Shown here in pieces: positions 37,701 through 52,437 of a DNA stretch of 64,000 nucleotides. The DNA is from Chondrilla cf. caribensis (lineage: Eukaryota; Porifera; Demospongiae; Chondrillida; Chondrillidae): contig OZ026560.1 of the NCBI GenBank assembly GCA_964020155.1, forward strand, positions 2,304,259 to 2,368,258, in the 5' to 3' direction. The notes under the pieces were generated by a model. It was given only the letters and a program-made list of their open reading frames with translations. It was not told the origin of the DNA and did not search any database. The translations under genes were made by a program, and so were the position numbers. Each line of letters starts with the position of its first letter. Position 1 is the first letter of the stretch.

Positions 37701-40700
37701 CATGTACTCATATGTGTGCATCACCATCGCACGGCAAATGCCTATGTTGAAGATTATTTTGGTCCATTGCAATTTGAGAATAAACATTTCCAAAAATTGA
37801 AAATAGTTCGATTAGTTGGCAAAATTCAAAGAATTCCAGAGGATAGCCCATATGTAGATCTTTACAGAATTCCTGAGAAATATGGAAGACTGAAGGACAG
37901 AGTAATAGTCATTTGCACGTACACTGGTGCAGCCCTACTGAAGAAAGATATCGGCCTACATGCTAGCTATTTTAGCTATATCTTCCTTGATGAAGCTGCC
38001 CAGGCTCTTGAACCAGAAGCAATAATCCCACTGCAGTTTGCCAGTATGGATACCAAAGTGATACTAGCTGGAGATCATTTGCAGGTAAGAAGAGTACGGT
38101 TCATGAAATTTCATATCATTTATTTGTGTACAGTACAATGAAACCAAAATCTGAAGCAAGGACACCTCATTCACTCTGATCTTGGTATTGATTAGATTTG
38201 CTCACACAATTTGAATATAATTTTTATTGCATGATCTCCAATTTGAGAATGCCAAGAATCAAAAATTGTGCTAGAAGTAAAGCGCAAAAACTTTGTTGAC
38301 ATCATCTTTAGTGAAGGTTCTATTGAACACCATAGTAATTTGACTGAGAGGCGACAGCCCAGCGAGTGTTTCAATTCAATTTACTTGACAATGTTTCATT
38401 ATTTCACTTATTAACCTGAAATAAGTGTATGGATGTCAATAATGTAACATTTTAGAACATTTTTATTATTCATTCCCAATAACCTGATCTCTGTAGACTG
38501 GTCCCGAAGATGAAGTTGCTGATAAAAGAGCAAAGGAAGGTGGCCTTTGTGTTAGTCTGCTACAGCGATTACATAATATGTATTATCAATCTGATCATCT
38601 GGAGAAGCATGATTGTATGAAATCTCTTCTCACTAACTACCGCTGTCATGAAGGTATGTGCGTATGTATGTACTTTTTGTTACTAGTCTTAAATGGTGTT
38701 TTGTGGAGTATTAAAGTTTCCACAGAATTCTTAGTTAATGTCTCTCCTCCACACTCTCTCTATAGCTATACTGCGTCTTCCCTCCAACCTCTTTTATGAT
38801 TGCTCTCTCTTAACGCGGTCACAGCAGAGTGATCCACACCCAAAGGCTCCATATCCATTGGTATTTGTATGTTCGTCACTTGACAACGCACAGACCATTG
38901 CCAGTGGTAGCAACGAACAGGAGGCTATTGAAGTGAAGAGAATTGCAGAGAAGTATCTTCGTCAGTGGCCAGATTGTTGGGGTCCATTTTATTACGAAGA
39001 TGTCTGTATTATGACACAAACCCACCAACAAGTATGTATGTAACGTAAATTATATGTCCTAATATTATTGTAGTACAGTGGGACCTCTCTATTACAAACC
39101 TCTAAATTAGGAAAACCTCTATATTGAGGACACCATTCCGTGTTCCAGTGTAGTACTGAAGTGTATAAAATGACCTCTGAATTGAGGACACCTCTGTAAT
39201 AAGGACATATAATGGAGGTCCCAAGGTGTCCTTAATAGAGAGGTTCCACTGTATATCAGTAATGGCATTACACCTGGGGAAGGGTGGCAAAAGGTGTGCA
39301 TTTTGTTGCCCCCTTTCCCAGAGCAAGAACTATGAAATGTTTTTGGAACTTGAGTCACCAATGTGTGGCATTCCTCTCCAACTATACAGTGAATATTCGT
39401 TAATCCACCACAATTGGTTTGGCAGATTATTGATATGGCAGATTATATTTACCTTCGTTAGGATGTCTCCTACCGTTTGTTGCACAAATTGTACGTTTTG
39501 CTTCTTCGAGAAATAGTTGACGAGTATTTCTTGCATTGTTATTGGATTTCTCTCTCTGTAATCACAAATCTTCTCCTGCTCCATTGTCAAGTCAACTTTG
39601 CTGCTGCTTTGCTCTATATATATACACCAACAGAACTTCTTGACACTTGGCATATTATCTGTAAACAATCTGTGGGGAGAGGGGTTCAAATATCTGTAGC
39701 TGTCCAACGGGGTAATGCCGCGGCCATATTAGGAACCTCTCCCCACATTGGAGAGGACCCTTAACTATTATTATTTTATTTATTTATTATTTTTTTCCTT
39801 GTTTCTTTTTCTCTGTTATAATCGTAAATTTATATATATGACATATTATATTTATTTTATTTCATTGTAAAATATGTGTATATACGTATATATATAATAT
39901 GTGTTCCTACGCGTAACCGCAACAATGAACCCCACGAGTTTTTGAACTCGAATTACTTGTTTAAAAAATGATATGGCAGATAAAATGGTTTATAATACGA
40001 TTAACCGGTGCGGGTTAACGAATATTCACTGTAAGTCTATAATTATTATTCATGTTGAAATTTCTGCTTAGTTATATATCATAATGTACTTATCCATAAA
40101 CGACTAGTGAAAAATTAAATTTACCCTTCTGACATGGAAACACATGTTTACTGATTTAAAAACCAGTGGAAATGTCCTGGAATTTGTAAACAGGTTGTAG
40201 AGTTTAGATAGGTCATATTTGATCTTATATCAATTAAAATTGTATTTATTTTCCATAATAACAGCTTTATCAACTAAGTTAAATTCATAAATGCAACGTA
40301 CATCTTTGGCATGCTTTATCTCACCTATTCCTATTTGTCTTTTAATATGTATGTACTACTAATATACTGATATACTGTATGTGGTACCTATGTCGTAAAT
40401 TGTATTACTACACATTTCCTTATTCTATTGTGTAGCAAAAGGTGGTGAGAAAGTTAATGCTTGAGAATGATCCACACTTGACTAGAGATCAAGTTCGAGT
40501 GTCCTTTGCCATTCAAGGTGAGTGTAATACTCTTTGGCAATGTCAGAGTTTGGTGTCATTAAGGCCATAACATTATATTATACACTGTATTGGCATTCTG
40601 GAGATACTTTTCCAAGTCTCTTGTGTCATACTTTTTTCATGTCATTGATTTTCAAATGACAGTTACGTACATACCAGTTACAAGGACACGGCTGTATTAC

Positions 40701-43700
40701 ATGTTAGAGAGTCTCACGCAACATCAGGCACATTTATGATTATCCTCATAATTTGGTTATAACTATTACATATCAAGAATCTCATGTTCTTGGAATTGAA
40801 TGATCTACCATACACTATAGTAATTTGATACAGTTGACTTGTGTTGAACTCTTGCTGTGTGTTAAAGAACTTCTGACAATGTACTACATATGTACCTAGC
40901 GCTGGGCGGTATACGGAATATATAGTAATAACGCAGTATTATTTGTGCACGGTTTTGATACCGGCTGACTTTTTTCTATACCGAGATATCGTGATATCAC
41001 GGTATTCTCTAAGTTTTGACCGGTATTTTAAGTAATATATTCCTGAGATATCAAATTTCGCCCTAAAATGATGTGTTCTGAATCCTTCGAAAATATTGCT
41101 GCGACAGCCATGATTACGAGCACAAAAAGTGTGCATGTGCGGAGTAATAAGTTGTTAGACGGAATGAGAGAATGTTGTCAAAATGGCGACGTCGTCGGCT
41201 GCAAGTTTAAATTTTGATCAGAGAACGAGCGATACGGGTGATCCAAGCAATGAACTTCATCTTGTCGATAAGAAGAATACCAAATTTGATATTTGGATGT
41301 ACTTTGCGCTCTGAGTTAACTAGGACGACAAAGTAGTGGATTATTTATTTATGTTTATTTATTTCATTATTATTGAATCAAGGATTCAGTTATTTCAATG
41401 CCCAACTATAACCTTAAGACTCGGTATACCGTAATACCGTCGTATGATGTTGGCAATATACCGAAACTGATATTTTTTGATACCGCCCAGCACTATATGT
41501 ACCTGTATGTAATATTGATCATCAACATAATAATCCTATTTTTTCCACATTCAGGCCTTGAGTTCCGTATGGTTGTGCTCAGTACATTTGAGTCAAGAGA
41601 GTACAAAGAAGGCAAACTATTGCAATCAGATTCATCCACTGGCTTCATTGGCAGTGTTGTCAGTGAGCGCACTTTCAACACAGTCTTGACAAGGGCAAAG
41701 TCTCTGTTTGTAGCAGTGGGGAACCCCTTCTACCTTCTGGATGCAGAGGAGGCTTTAGTAGCTTCTGGAGCACAAAAGAGTTACTGCTGGAGAGAGTACT
41801 TGAAGACATGTGCTGATCGTGGAGCTCTAATCTTTCCAGAATCGAAGAGCGGGATTGTCGATCTAAGGGGGCACAAGAAACTGTTTGAGAGGTTATTTAG
41901 CAGTACACCAGAAGTTCACAGAGGTAGAGGGGAGGACACCATTCTGCAGAAGAGTAAAGAGGATTTGCGTGAAAAGATTGTAAAATGGCTGAAAAGTAAT
42001 CGTGTACGTTTGTATCGGGGAAAGTGGATTAGTTTCAGACACGAATCCAAACAGAAATTTGATGATGATAGGTTGCAAAATCAGGAGGTACACATTTCCC
42101 CGGAAACGTACACTCTTCATTGCATCACTTCCCGCAAAGCTGAAGCCATACCGTTGAAGAATAATCAAAGTAGCTACCGTATTTTGGGAATGAAGAATCG
42201 AAGGGGAGCTCTCGATGGTGCCATAGTAAAGGTAGCCAATACTTCTAGCCATGCATCAACATATGATTCTGAATCAAAGGACATAAAAAAGGTTCCACCA
42301 TTAGGTCGTGTGATAAAAGTTGTACAGCAAGGCCCAGAGGATACCATATTGTGTCGAGTGGATGAATACAATTGCAATGTTATGATCCCTTTGGACAAGA
42401 AACATCCCAAGTTCATTAACTCCCCTCACATTGCCAAAGTTCTTCTCAGTGGGCCAAATGATGGAAAAAGACAGGCATCTGTGCCATGCTTCGATAGGGA
42501 GAGCTTGGTCAACGATGACACTCCAACTTTGAGAGATGTCATACCGTTTGAAGATGCTAGGAATATGCTCTTTCTGGTGCTGTTCATAAGGTGGGGTGAT
42601 AAGTTTCCCCTCCCCCTGGGTGCAGTAATTGATGTCTACCCCCCTGGATACTCGCTGTTTTATGCAGAGAGAGCTCTCAAGGCACAATTCAACATCCCTG
42701 CTGAAGACGATGATTCCTTTTCCAAAGGAGATATGGTATTTGAGTATCCCGCTCCTGGCACCAGTACTGGTCCAGTACCTGATCCTGGTCCTGACCCTGG
42801 TGAGGTGAACTACCCTCATTGCTACACTATAGATGAGCCTGGGAGTGTCACACTGGATGATGCACTTAGCTTGAAATATGTCAATCCTGCAAAATCCAAG
42901 GCATCTTATGAGTTTGCTGTTCACATCACTTCTGTAGCAGCTCATAGGAATATTAGTAGCCTTATCCAACATGCTGCATCACAAGGATGTTCTATTTATC
43001 AGAAGTACAAGGAACGCACCAAACGCTACTCAATGCTCAATCCAGATGTAGCACAGTCAATGAGCCTGGATGAAGGTTGCCCAAGAATGTGTATTTCTGT
43101 CATAGGAAAGGCTGTGAGAAACAGAAATGATGGATCAATCACTGTCATAGACGACTGTCAGCTGAAGACAACTGTAATCGTATCCAAAGCTAAATTAGCA
43201 TATAATGATGTGGAAGACATGCTGATTTTAGCCATAGAAGATGACAATGTGATCGATCGACCTCGTGTACTTCGCTTAATGAATAATTACAACCAACTGC
43301 CTGGTGTAATACCACTGAAAGATCAGCTTTTTCTTCTTCAGAAAATAGCTCTACAGCTAAAAAACACCAGACAAGGTGCTCCCCCAAATATTTTCTATGC
43401 TTGTCAACTCCCCAAGGATTTAGAGCGGAATGCACACAAATATCCTCTAGCACATGCAATGGTGGAAGAATTGATGATATGGGCAAATCAAAAAGTGGCT
43501 GAATTCATGTTGAACACACCTCTTCCTACCATTCTTCTTCGATGTCAGCTGCCTCCAGTCAGGGACCATAATGAAAAACTGGAGAATCTTGAGAAAATTC
43601 TCCATCCTTTTCGGACTGATGGAACAGAGAATAGGGTTAAGGTGCATACAGCATTTGTAGAACAGCTCAGGATGGCCGGAAATTTGACAAATGCTAAGAA

Positions 43701-46700
43701 TCAGCTTCACTTGCAACGCAATTACCCAGAGCTATATTCTGCACTCGATGACTTTCGAAGGGTTCAACGTCGTGCCCACTACCACATTGTGACTGCAGAG
43801 GACAGTTACATTGAACAGAGGCATTATACCCTTAACTGTCATTATACACATTTCACTTCTCCTCTAAGACGGTGCTTTGATATTTTAGTGCAGACAGTGC
43901 TTTTAGTCGGACTGAATGACAGAAATGAAATTCCTGTCACAATGGATCAATTGCCACAAATGATAGCATCTTTAAACAAGAGAACAGCCAATGCAAATAC
44001 CTTTGAAAAGAAAAGCTATGAGCTTCATTATGCTCTACAATGTTTCAAGAATCCTATGTATGAATCCGCCTATGTGATGCGTCAAGATGGTCGCCATATC
44101 AGTCTGGGCTTTTTCAATCCAGAACTAAAGGAAGTGGAGAGAGTGAGCTCACAGGTTCCTCTTCATGCACTCATGTACACACCGGTGGATTCAAATGATT
44201 CTAAAGGAGGACAAGCTATTGGAGAATCCACAGTACTAAAAGTCTCCTGGTCATACCGAGTATGCTATTTTAAAGGTAATGCAAACCCCCCACAATTTGC
44301 AAAAGGCTCACTAGTACCGGTACAAAGCAAGACTAAGCCTGACCCAGGGAAATTTGCAGTTGCTTGTTCATACGTTAATGACACATGGGATGAAGGTAAA
44401 GAATGTTTCAAGAGATGTACCTTCTCTGAGGTGCTTACGCCCACTATGTGCAATATTAGTAACTCTTTATGGTCCATACTGAGGACGTCATTTACACACA
44501 CCCTTGAGAAGGGAGAAAATTTGCAAAAGTTGTGCAAAGAGTTACAGGAGGCACAAAAGGCAGAAATTGAATTGAATGAGGAAAGAATCAGACAGAGTTA
44601 TTCGGAGGAAGCATTAAGTGGCTCCAAGAAAAAAAACAAAAGAACCAGCTTCACTTCTACTCAAGGTGCTTTTTATGCCATGAAATTTGCTAAAGTATTG
44701 GATGCTTGTGAGCCCCTCCATGTATGGATTGGTGCATCCTTCCGCCAGAAGATAATCACCCCAACAATACAATTGGTGGAACCTTGTCCAGGCCTCCAAC
44801 TATGTGTTCAGCATTGTTTATATCCTTCCCACTGTTTCACCAACCCAGCAATAAAGAAGGCTTCTCAAGACAAATATAGTTGCATTGTTGAGTACTTTGA
44901 CCACTGGGAGTCAGCCCTCCTATCTGAAGCAGCTTTTGGTGCCACTAAAAAGCGAGACTTGGTGTTCTTAAGAGATATTGATCTAAAATTCAAAGTGAAT
45001 GTCTTCAGACAGCCATCTTCTTTTATAATGGAACCCCATTTTGTACACAAGGATAAGGAATTGATTGAATTCCATTTCTCTGAAGAGTTTGTAAAACGTA
45101 ATTGGTGTTATTTTGAAGTTGCAGCAGGTGATTTCATATGTGCTCGATTTGTGGATAACCCTAAGAAAGATGAGCCTTGCAGAGCCGTGCTCCATATGGT
45201 GGTGGAGGATGTCCAGGACGACAACAAGGATTCTGCTGAGCCTTATAACAAGGCTGATGTAGACAGCAAAGTTGTAAAAGACAAGCTTTCACCGAAAAAG
45301 ATTTCAGCAAAATTTCTTGGGGATTCCAATTCCATAATCTCCACTGCACTGAAGGAGCAAATAGTGAAGAACAAGGGTATTGTAACTTGTGAACTGCAGA
45401 TAATGCAGTGTCCAGTACCTATGAGGTTAGTGGGTGTACACCCCTTCATGTATCAAGTGATATTAGGCAGGCACTGTAGCATCACTTACAGTACTGACTA
45501 TACCCTAGTAGGACTTAATTGATGTGAGATGACTGTCCCATCTATCAACTCCAACTATTCAAACTTCACTGTATATTCAATATGTATGGGAATATTGCTA
45601 ATGTCTACTTCCTCTTTCTGTACTTCAGACGTATATACCGATCTTTGTTGAGATTAAGGAACAACAGAAGTCACCCAGCACCCTTGTCTAGGGAAATTGC
45701 CTTAGGAAGGTTTAGAAGAGGATTACAATCTAGTTAGTGATATGTACAGCATGATATGTGTACATTGCATGCAGTGTATGTGTAATGTTCTGTGTGTACA
45801 ATTGTCACCTTCATGTACAGAGTAGTTCTGTGTATGTACATATAATGTTGTATCGCATAGACTGTATAGACCGGCCTACAGTAACTATAGGCCAGTCTAT
45901 ACAGTAAATGGAGGGGTACATGTCAGTATAGTAGACCTGTGTGATATTAGCGGTAACATGGGTATCATTCTCAACATTATTATTGTGACAATGATGATGA
46001 GCTAAGCATTATTGCAATAGGTATATCACAATAATAGATAGGAAGTAAACAAGGGGCTGTTTACCTCTGATGTGTATATGTTGGTGTTTCTAATTCAAAA
46101 CCTGGCTAAATTGTTTTGGATCATTACTTGAACTGTTTATTAGCTTTTTTCATGTATTTTAAATGTAAACTTGCTTATTCCTTGTTCACTTCCGATCTAT
46201 TATTGTGATTATGTATCATGTTACTGCAATTATCACACAGGTCTACTATACTGACATATACCTCTCAATTTACTGTACAGACATTACTGACCGAGACATA
46301 AAGAAGATATTAGGTGAGATGAAGGAGAACGGTTCAATAGTTGGTGGAGATGCAGTCGCTCACAGGCTCTGGAGAGAGAAAGGGCTGGGTGATGTGTCCT
46401 TGAACAGAGAGCAGTGGGAATCACTCCGCAATGCTATGAAGAACAAATTCTACCTGATTCAAGGTCCACCAGGTGAGACTGGTACATGCATCAAGGCACA
46501 TTGTGGGAAAAGGATTCCTGTAGGATTGTGGTTGTGATCGTCAGGTATCACTGTGCCACAAAGAGAATGAAATGCTCAAACACACTTTTGAATATTATAT
46601 CAAGTATACAAGTAATAGTTATATCCTGCCTAGGTGTGCTGTAGCAAATCCCAAGGTAATCTGTTAGCACTTTATCTGCTGCAGCACACCTAGGCAGGAT

Positions 46701-48313
46701 ATAACTAACTTGTATCCTGGTGTGGTGATTTATAGACAATTTATACAGCAAATATGCGCATAGTCCAATGCAACATATTATATACAATAGAAATGTGTTT
46801 ACTAATTTCCTGCCTTGTTCTCACACAATTAATCCTAACAATGAAACCTGTCTGGTGACCTGTGCTGTATCACTGACCTGGGCTACATGGCTTATGTACG
46901 CACAGATTTCTCTTTGATCCTCCCCTCAACCAGGATACAAAATGTACTATTGATGTTAGTATGTACATCCACCAGACTACATACACTGGACTGTAGTGTG
47001 TACTGCATATACCGTACAAATCTACTTGTATCAGGAACTGGCAAGAGTGTCACAGGTGCACACCTGGCCTATGCATTTGCTGTATATAATGCACAGTATG
47101 CAAAGATCCCATCCATTGGAGATGGTGAACAATATGCCAGACCAGTCATGTATTGTGGACCGTCCAATAAGTCCGTGGACAGAGTATTGGGTGAGAACAC
47201 ATGTACATCATATGCATGTTTTGTTGACACATGCAAGAATTGTATGTATTCAATATATTTATAAAATACAGTATATGATCAAGTGTATACATTTATGTGG
47301 CATATGTATGTATGTAGTGTGTATATTTAGTCATGTTCGTTTCCAGTCACGTTATGATTTTGTGGTATTATTTCCTGCTCATTAGCCATTTTCATGGCAT
47401 AAAATTTTGATTGATGAAATCTTCATTGAAATAGTCATTGGCTTTTCCCTGGTTTACATTACTTTGTACATTTCAAATTATCACCATTTTAATTTGTGTG
47501 TTTAGGAACATTCTTTCATGTATTTATAAGTGTAAACCTGTACATATTGCATTTCATTTACTCATATCTGACTTGTTATATATTCTGTATATTTGCTTCA
47601 AACTGTACAAATATCTTCATATGAGCCATAAAATCCATCCATGATATTCCAAATAAATAAAAAGAAAAGAATATTTGTGTGTAGCTGGGAGCTACAAGAG
47701 CCACTTTCATGAGTGGCTTGTCACCGGGAAGAGGATGTATGTTCATGCATGTATGTATGTAACAGGGATGGGCGATATACCGGTTATACGATAATATCGC
47801 GATAATGATTTGCGCGATTATTATATCGTGAGAGATTTTTAGCCCATGATATATCGTACTGATGATATATTGCAGTTGGTGTGAAGCAATAGTATTGCTG
47901 CCTCCCGCACTTGAGTTACTTGGATGCCTTTTTAAATTCAAAAGATCCTTTACTGAAATTTTTATGGTCATTGAAGCCGTTGCGCTTGAATTCTAGCCCC
48001 ATTTCTAAAACTCTGCATTTTGAAATGGGCCAACATTTTCTCGCATAATATAAAATAATGATATAAATTCATTGTGGTGGTTACACGTAATGACACATAT
48101 TATATCTATCGGACAAGCGGTACATACTGGAAATCAAAAATAAAATACTAAGGACTGTATGGTTATTTGGACATGTTTTAGTCATTATTATTCTTATTAT
48201 GTGAAATATCATGATATTTTGCTGCACGATAATCCCATGTATCAAAAAATTAGTGTCACCCACCCCTAATATGTAATGTGTATCTGTGTATTATATGCAT
48301 ATATGGTGTGTGT

Positions 48314-48387
<74 letters not shown>

Positions 48388-51256
48388 AGTGTAGTGTATG
48401 TACGTATGTATGTAGAATATGTACATATACGTATATAGACAGAGTACGGGCCTGATATCAACATGTGTATACATATATACTGTGTATGTGTGCATACCTG
48501 CGTATGTATTCGGATCTGGATAAAATACTTGCTTAGCTAAAAATCTGTATGTCTGCGCAGTGTCTTATGTGTACATTATTAAATGATGAGGACTTGTGAT
48601 ACTGGTACATTTTACTCTTTCCCACACATACAGATATTCTTCATAAGATGATACGTTCTGGGTGTACTGGTCTCTTGAATAGACCTCTCAGGATTCTTCG
48701 GCTTTATGGGAAGGCAGTTGAGAGGAAAACACACCCTGGGCCTTATGCAGATGAGAATCTGTTTGTACTTCAAAAGAGCATGGACTACAAGTGTCCTCCT
48801 GAGTACAGTCAGTATGCTCTTCACCATTTGATAAGGATAGTCAGCCCATGCATTGTTCAGGCCGATGACGCTTTCAAGGAAATGCACAAAAACAACAAGA
48901 CTCCTTTGTCCAAGGACATTATGGAGTACAACAACCTCGTACATGCTGCTGAGTTGAAGGTCCTAAAAGGAGCAACCACAGAGGGTGATGTTGTGTTAGG
49001 TGAAGGATTGGATTCTCAAATTCTCCAGCCATATGACATAGTACTCTGCACCTGCAATGAGGCTGCCAGTTTTAGAGTACAGAGGAGCTTGCGCCCTGCC
49101 CAGTGCATCATTGATGAGGCCGGTATGGCTACAGAGCCGGAGAGTATGCCTCCAATTCAGCTGTCAGACCACGTGGTACTGATTGGGGATCACAAACAAC
49201 TCCAACCTGTCATTGAATCAAGGTGATGATCCATTACAAGCAACATTCAATAATGTAGTAGAAAAATTACATCAAGGTTTTATTCATTTCAGCAAGCCCT
49301 CGCAATTTAGCTAGTAAACAGTCAAAGCTTGCAGGTTTAAGTCTTTTTTGGAGATGTCCAAATTGTGATCTTGATTGAAGATTTATGGAGTAATAATTTG
49401 AATATGCTGGAACTGGGACAAACTGTAGTTAGAGGTGCTAGTTCTGGCAGAGTTAGCAAACAGTAACAACAATAGGGAATCAGTAGTGGCTTGTGCTGTA
49501 CTATTTTGACATGTGTATATTCTTATTCTATAGAGATGCCAGAGATAGGGATCTGTCTATTTCACTGTTTCAACGCTACTTTGAGAATAACGACCAAGTC
49601 CAAAAGACAATGCTCACTACTCAATACCGCATGGTACGTTATCCCTGGAGTGTGCTTGTGGAGGGTGGTGTGTTTCTATCTCCAGAAGTGCCTGTACTTG
49701 TACAGGGGGTGCTTGTACAGGGTGGTGTGTCAACCCAGGGGGGGGTGCTTGTACAGGGTGGTGTGTTACGTTGGCTTTTTATAGCTAAGCAGCTTTCTAA
49801 AATGCAGAAAGGCTACATCTCTAGCAAAAGATAAGTACAGTCCTGCACTATATAATGCAGGTCAAAATCCTTATTTACTAGATAATTAAGAAGGTTATCA
49901 CTATTATGATATAAGAGAAGGAGGTATTTGCCACAATCACATGCCCAATGAATAGCCTTTTATATGACTTTCATAGACTTACATACACTGAGTAAATTAT
50001 GTAACTGAAGCATTGGATAGGCAAGATATTATATGTCAATAATGGCATGGCAACGATAATTGTAATATCAGTTTATAGATATATAGTATTATATATTATT
50101 TTATTAGTTTATAGTATAATATATTAAAAATATTATAGTATTATAGTATTCATAGTTGCATTTGTTCCACATCACGATTAATGGCAGGTGTCAATTAACT
50201 CTTGAATACTAGTGTTAACCTAGAGGTGTGTTTATATGGGTGAAGTGTTGACCAGGTGTACAAGTTTCAAAATTCTTAACCGGTATTTAAAATAATAATA
50301 TTAGTGGGTGTAATTTCTTAACACTGTTTACCTGCTTCAAGTATATTAGTCAACATGCTCGGGATTGTGTACTTTTCTATTGTTCATACAGCATGATGCT
50401 ATATGTAATGTTGCCTCGGAGGAATTCTATGACGGTGAACTGGAGGCAGACAGCAGTGTTAAGGAAGGCTACAAGAAATTCTTGAAGAAAAATAGCTATC
50501 TTAAGGATTTCTGGACTCATGACAAGCCTATTAAGTTTTGTCACATTGTGGGTGAAGAATCACAGATCCCCACCAGTGATAAGGCTGTGGCCTTACAGTC
50601 CAAGTACAACCCCAAGGAAGCCAAATGTGTGGTAAGCTGCAATGCTTGTGACCCGCCTACCACAGCTTGCCCCAGTAGTATTGCTTTGCACTGAGTTTTG
50701 GTGCTTAGCTGGTCCTGTTTCCATCCATAACCAGTAGCCAGTGATTACAGATCAATAACCCCAGTGTAAAATGTGTGCCTACAGTGTATGTGCATACCTA
50801 GATACGTACATACGTACCTACAGTGAATACGTACACATTGTACACACATTGTGCATACGTTTATTGTACTTACAGTGACTGTGCACATACATTGTACACG
50901 CAGTTCCAGTCCAACATTACAATGTTTAGTTTCACACTTATCCTTTTTACCAGCATACGTACAATAAGTTCCTGGAATTCTAATAACACCTTGTTTCTGT
51001 AGGTACAAATAGCTAAATACTTTGTGAAGTCAAGGGGGATGCCTGCAGAGTCTTTAGCAATTATAACTCCTTACAAAGGACAAAAGAGAGCACTTGAGGC
51101 TCAGATGGAGGATTGGGAGAAAAAACCTAAGGTTTTCACCATCCATGAATGTCAAGGTAGGTATACAAGTATAGTACATGTACACATATACATACATGCT
51201 AATAATGGATGTACGCATGCATGCACATAGACATGCACGCACACACACACACGCAC

Positions 51257-51319
<63 letters not shown>

Positions 51320-51366
51320 CACACATACTCACACAGACACTCACACACCCATGCGCACACACACAT

Positions 51367-51428
<62 letters not shown>

Positions 51429-52118
51429 GCACACGCACACAGTCACATGTACGTACACACACACACACACACGTGCGCGTGCGCACACACAGTCACATGT
51501 ACGTACACACACACACACACACACACACAGTCACATGTACGTACACACACACACACACACACACATGTGCGAGCGTGCACGTACTATGCACACACACAAA
51601 CACACACACACATGCACGCACACCCAAACATGCACACATGCGTGCACATACACACACACAAACACACACACATGCATGCTCATGTGCACACAGGACTGTG
51701 GGGTACTCTAACTTTATGTAGTGCACAAGTACCACACAACCATGCTACACAGATACAAACATAAACAAGCACAATCAGATACTCTACTTTCAGACATGAT
51801 CCCAGAGATATTTTTGGTACTTGACATTCTGTATGTAATGTACTGCTTGCTCTGTCTGGTTGTGGCCCCCAATAGGTGATGAGTTTGATATGGTTATCCT
51901 GTCCATGGTACGATCACTACCTGATGATGAATATGATGAAACTGTATGTGATCAAGGATGGCTGCTTGAGAATTTGGGATTCATCACTGACCAACACCAG
52001 ATCTGTGTTGCCTTGACAAGGGCTAAATTTGGTCTTGTTATAGTTGGTTAGTACTGTGTGCTTAGTACTTGTGTGTTTAGTACTTGTGTGTGTGTGCATA
52101 TATATTATGTATGTGTGT

Positions 52119-52173
<55 letters not shown>

Positions 52174-52402
52174 TGGTGTGTGTGTGTGTGTGTGGGTGGT
52201 GTGTGTGTGGGTGGTGTGTGTGTGTGTTCTGTGTGTATGTGTGTGTGTGTGTGTGTGGTGTGTATGTGCATGTGTGTGTATGTGTGTGTGTGTGGTGCCT
52301 ACATGTGTGTGCATACATGTGCAGACACAGTACAAAAATGTTAAAGATATCTGTATGTGATAAAAAGTGGCTTACCTTGAACTGTACCCATTTTTTAAAT
52401 TA

Positions 52403-52437
<35 letters not shown>

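Noticed and set aside
51054..51764. Long His/Thr-rich and Cys/Val-rich frames across CA and TG tracts (also at 13670-14194, 48256-48495, 52044-52490)
   Set aside because: Pure products of dinucleotide repeats open in several frames at once.
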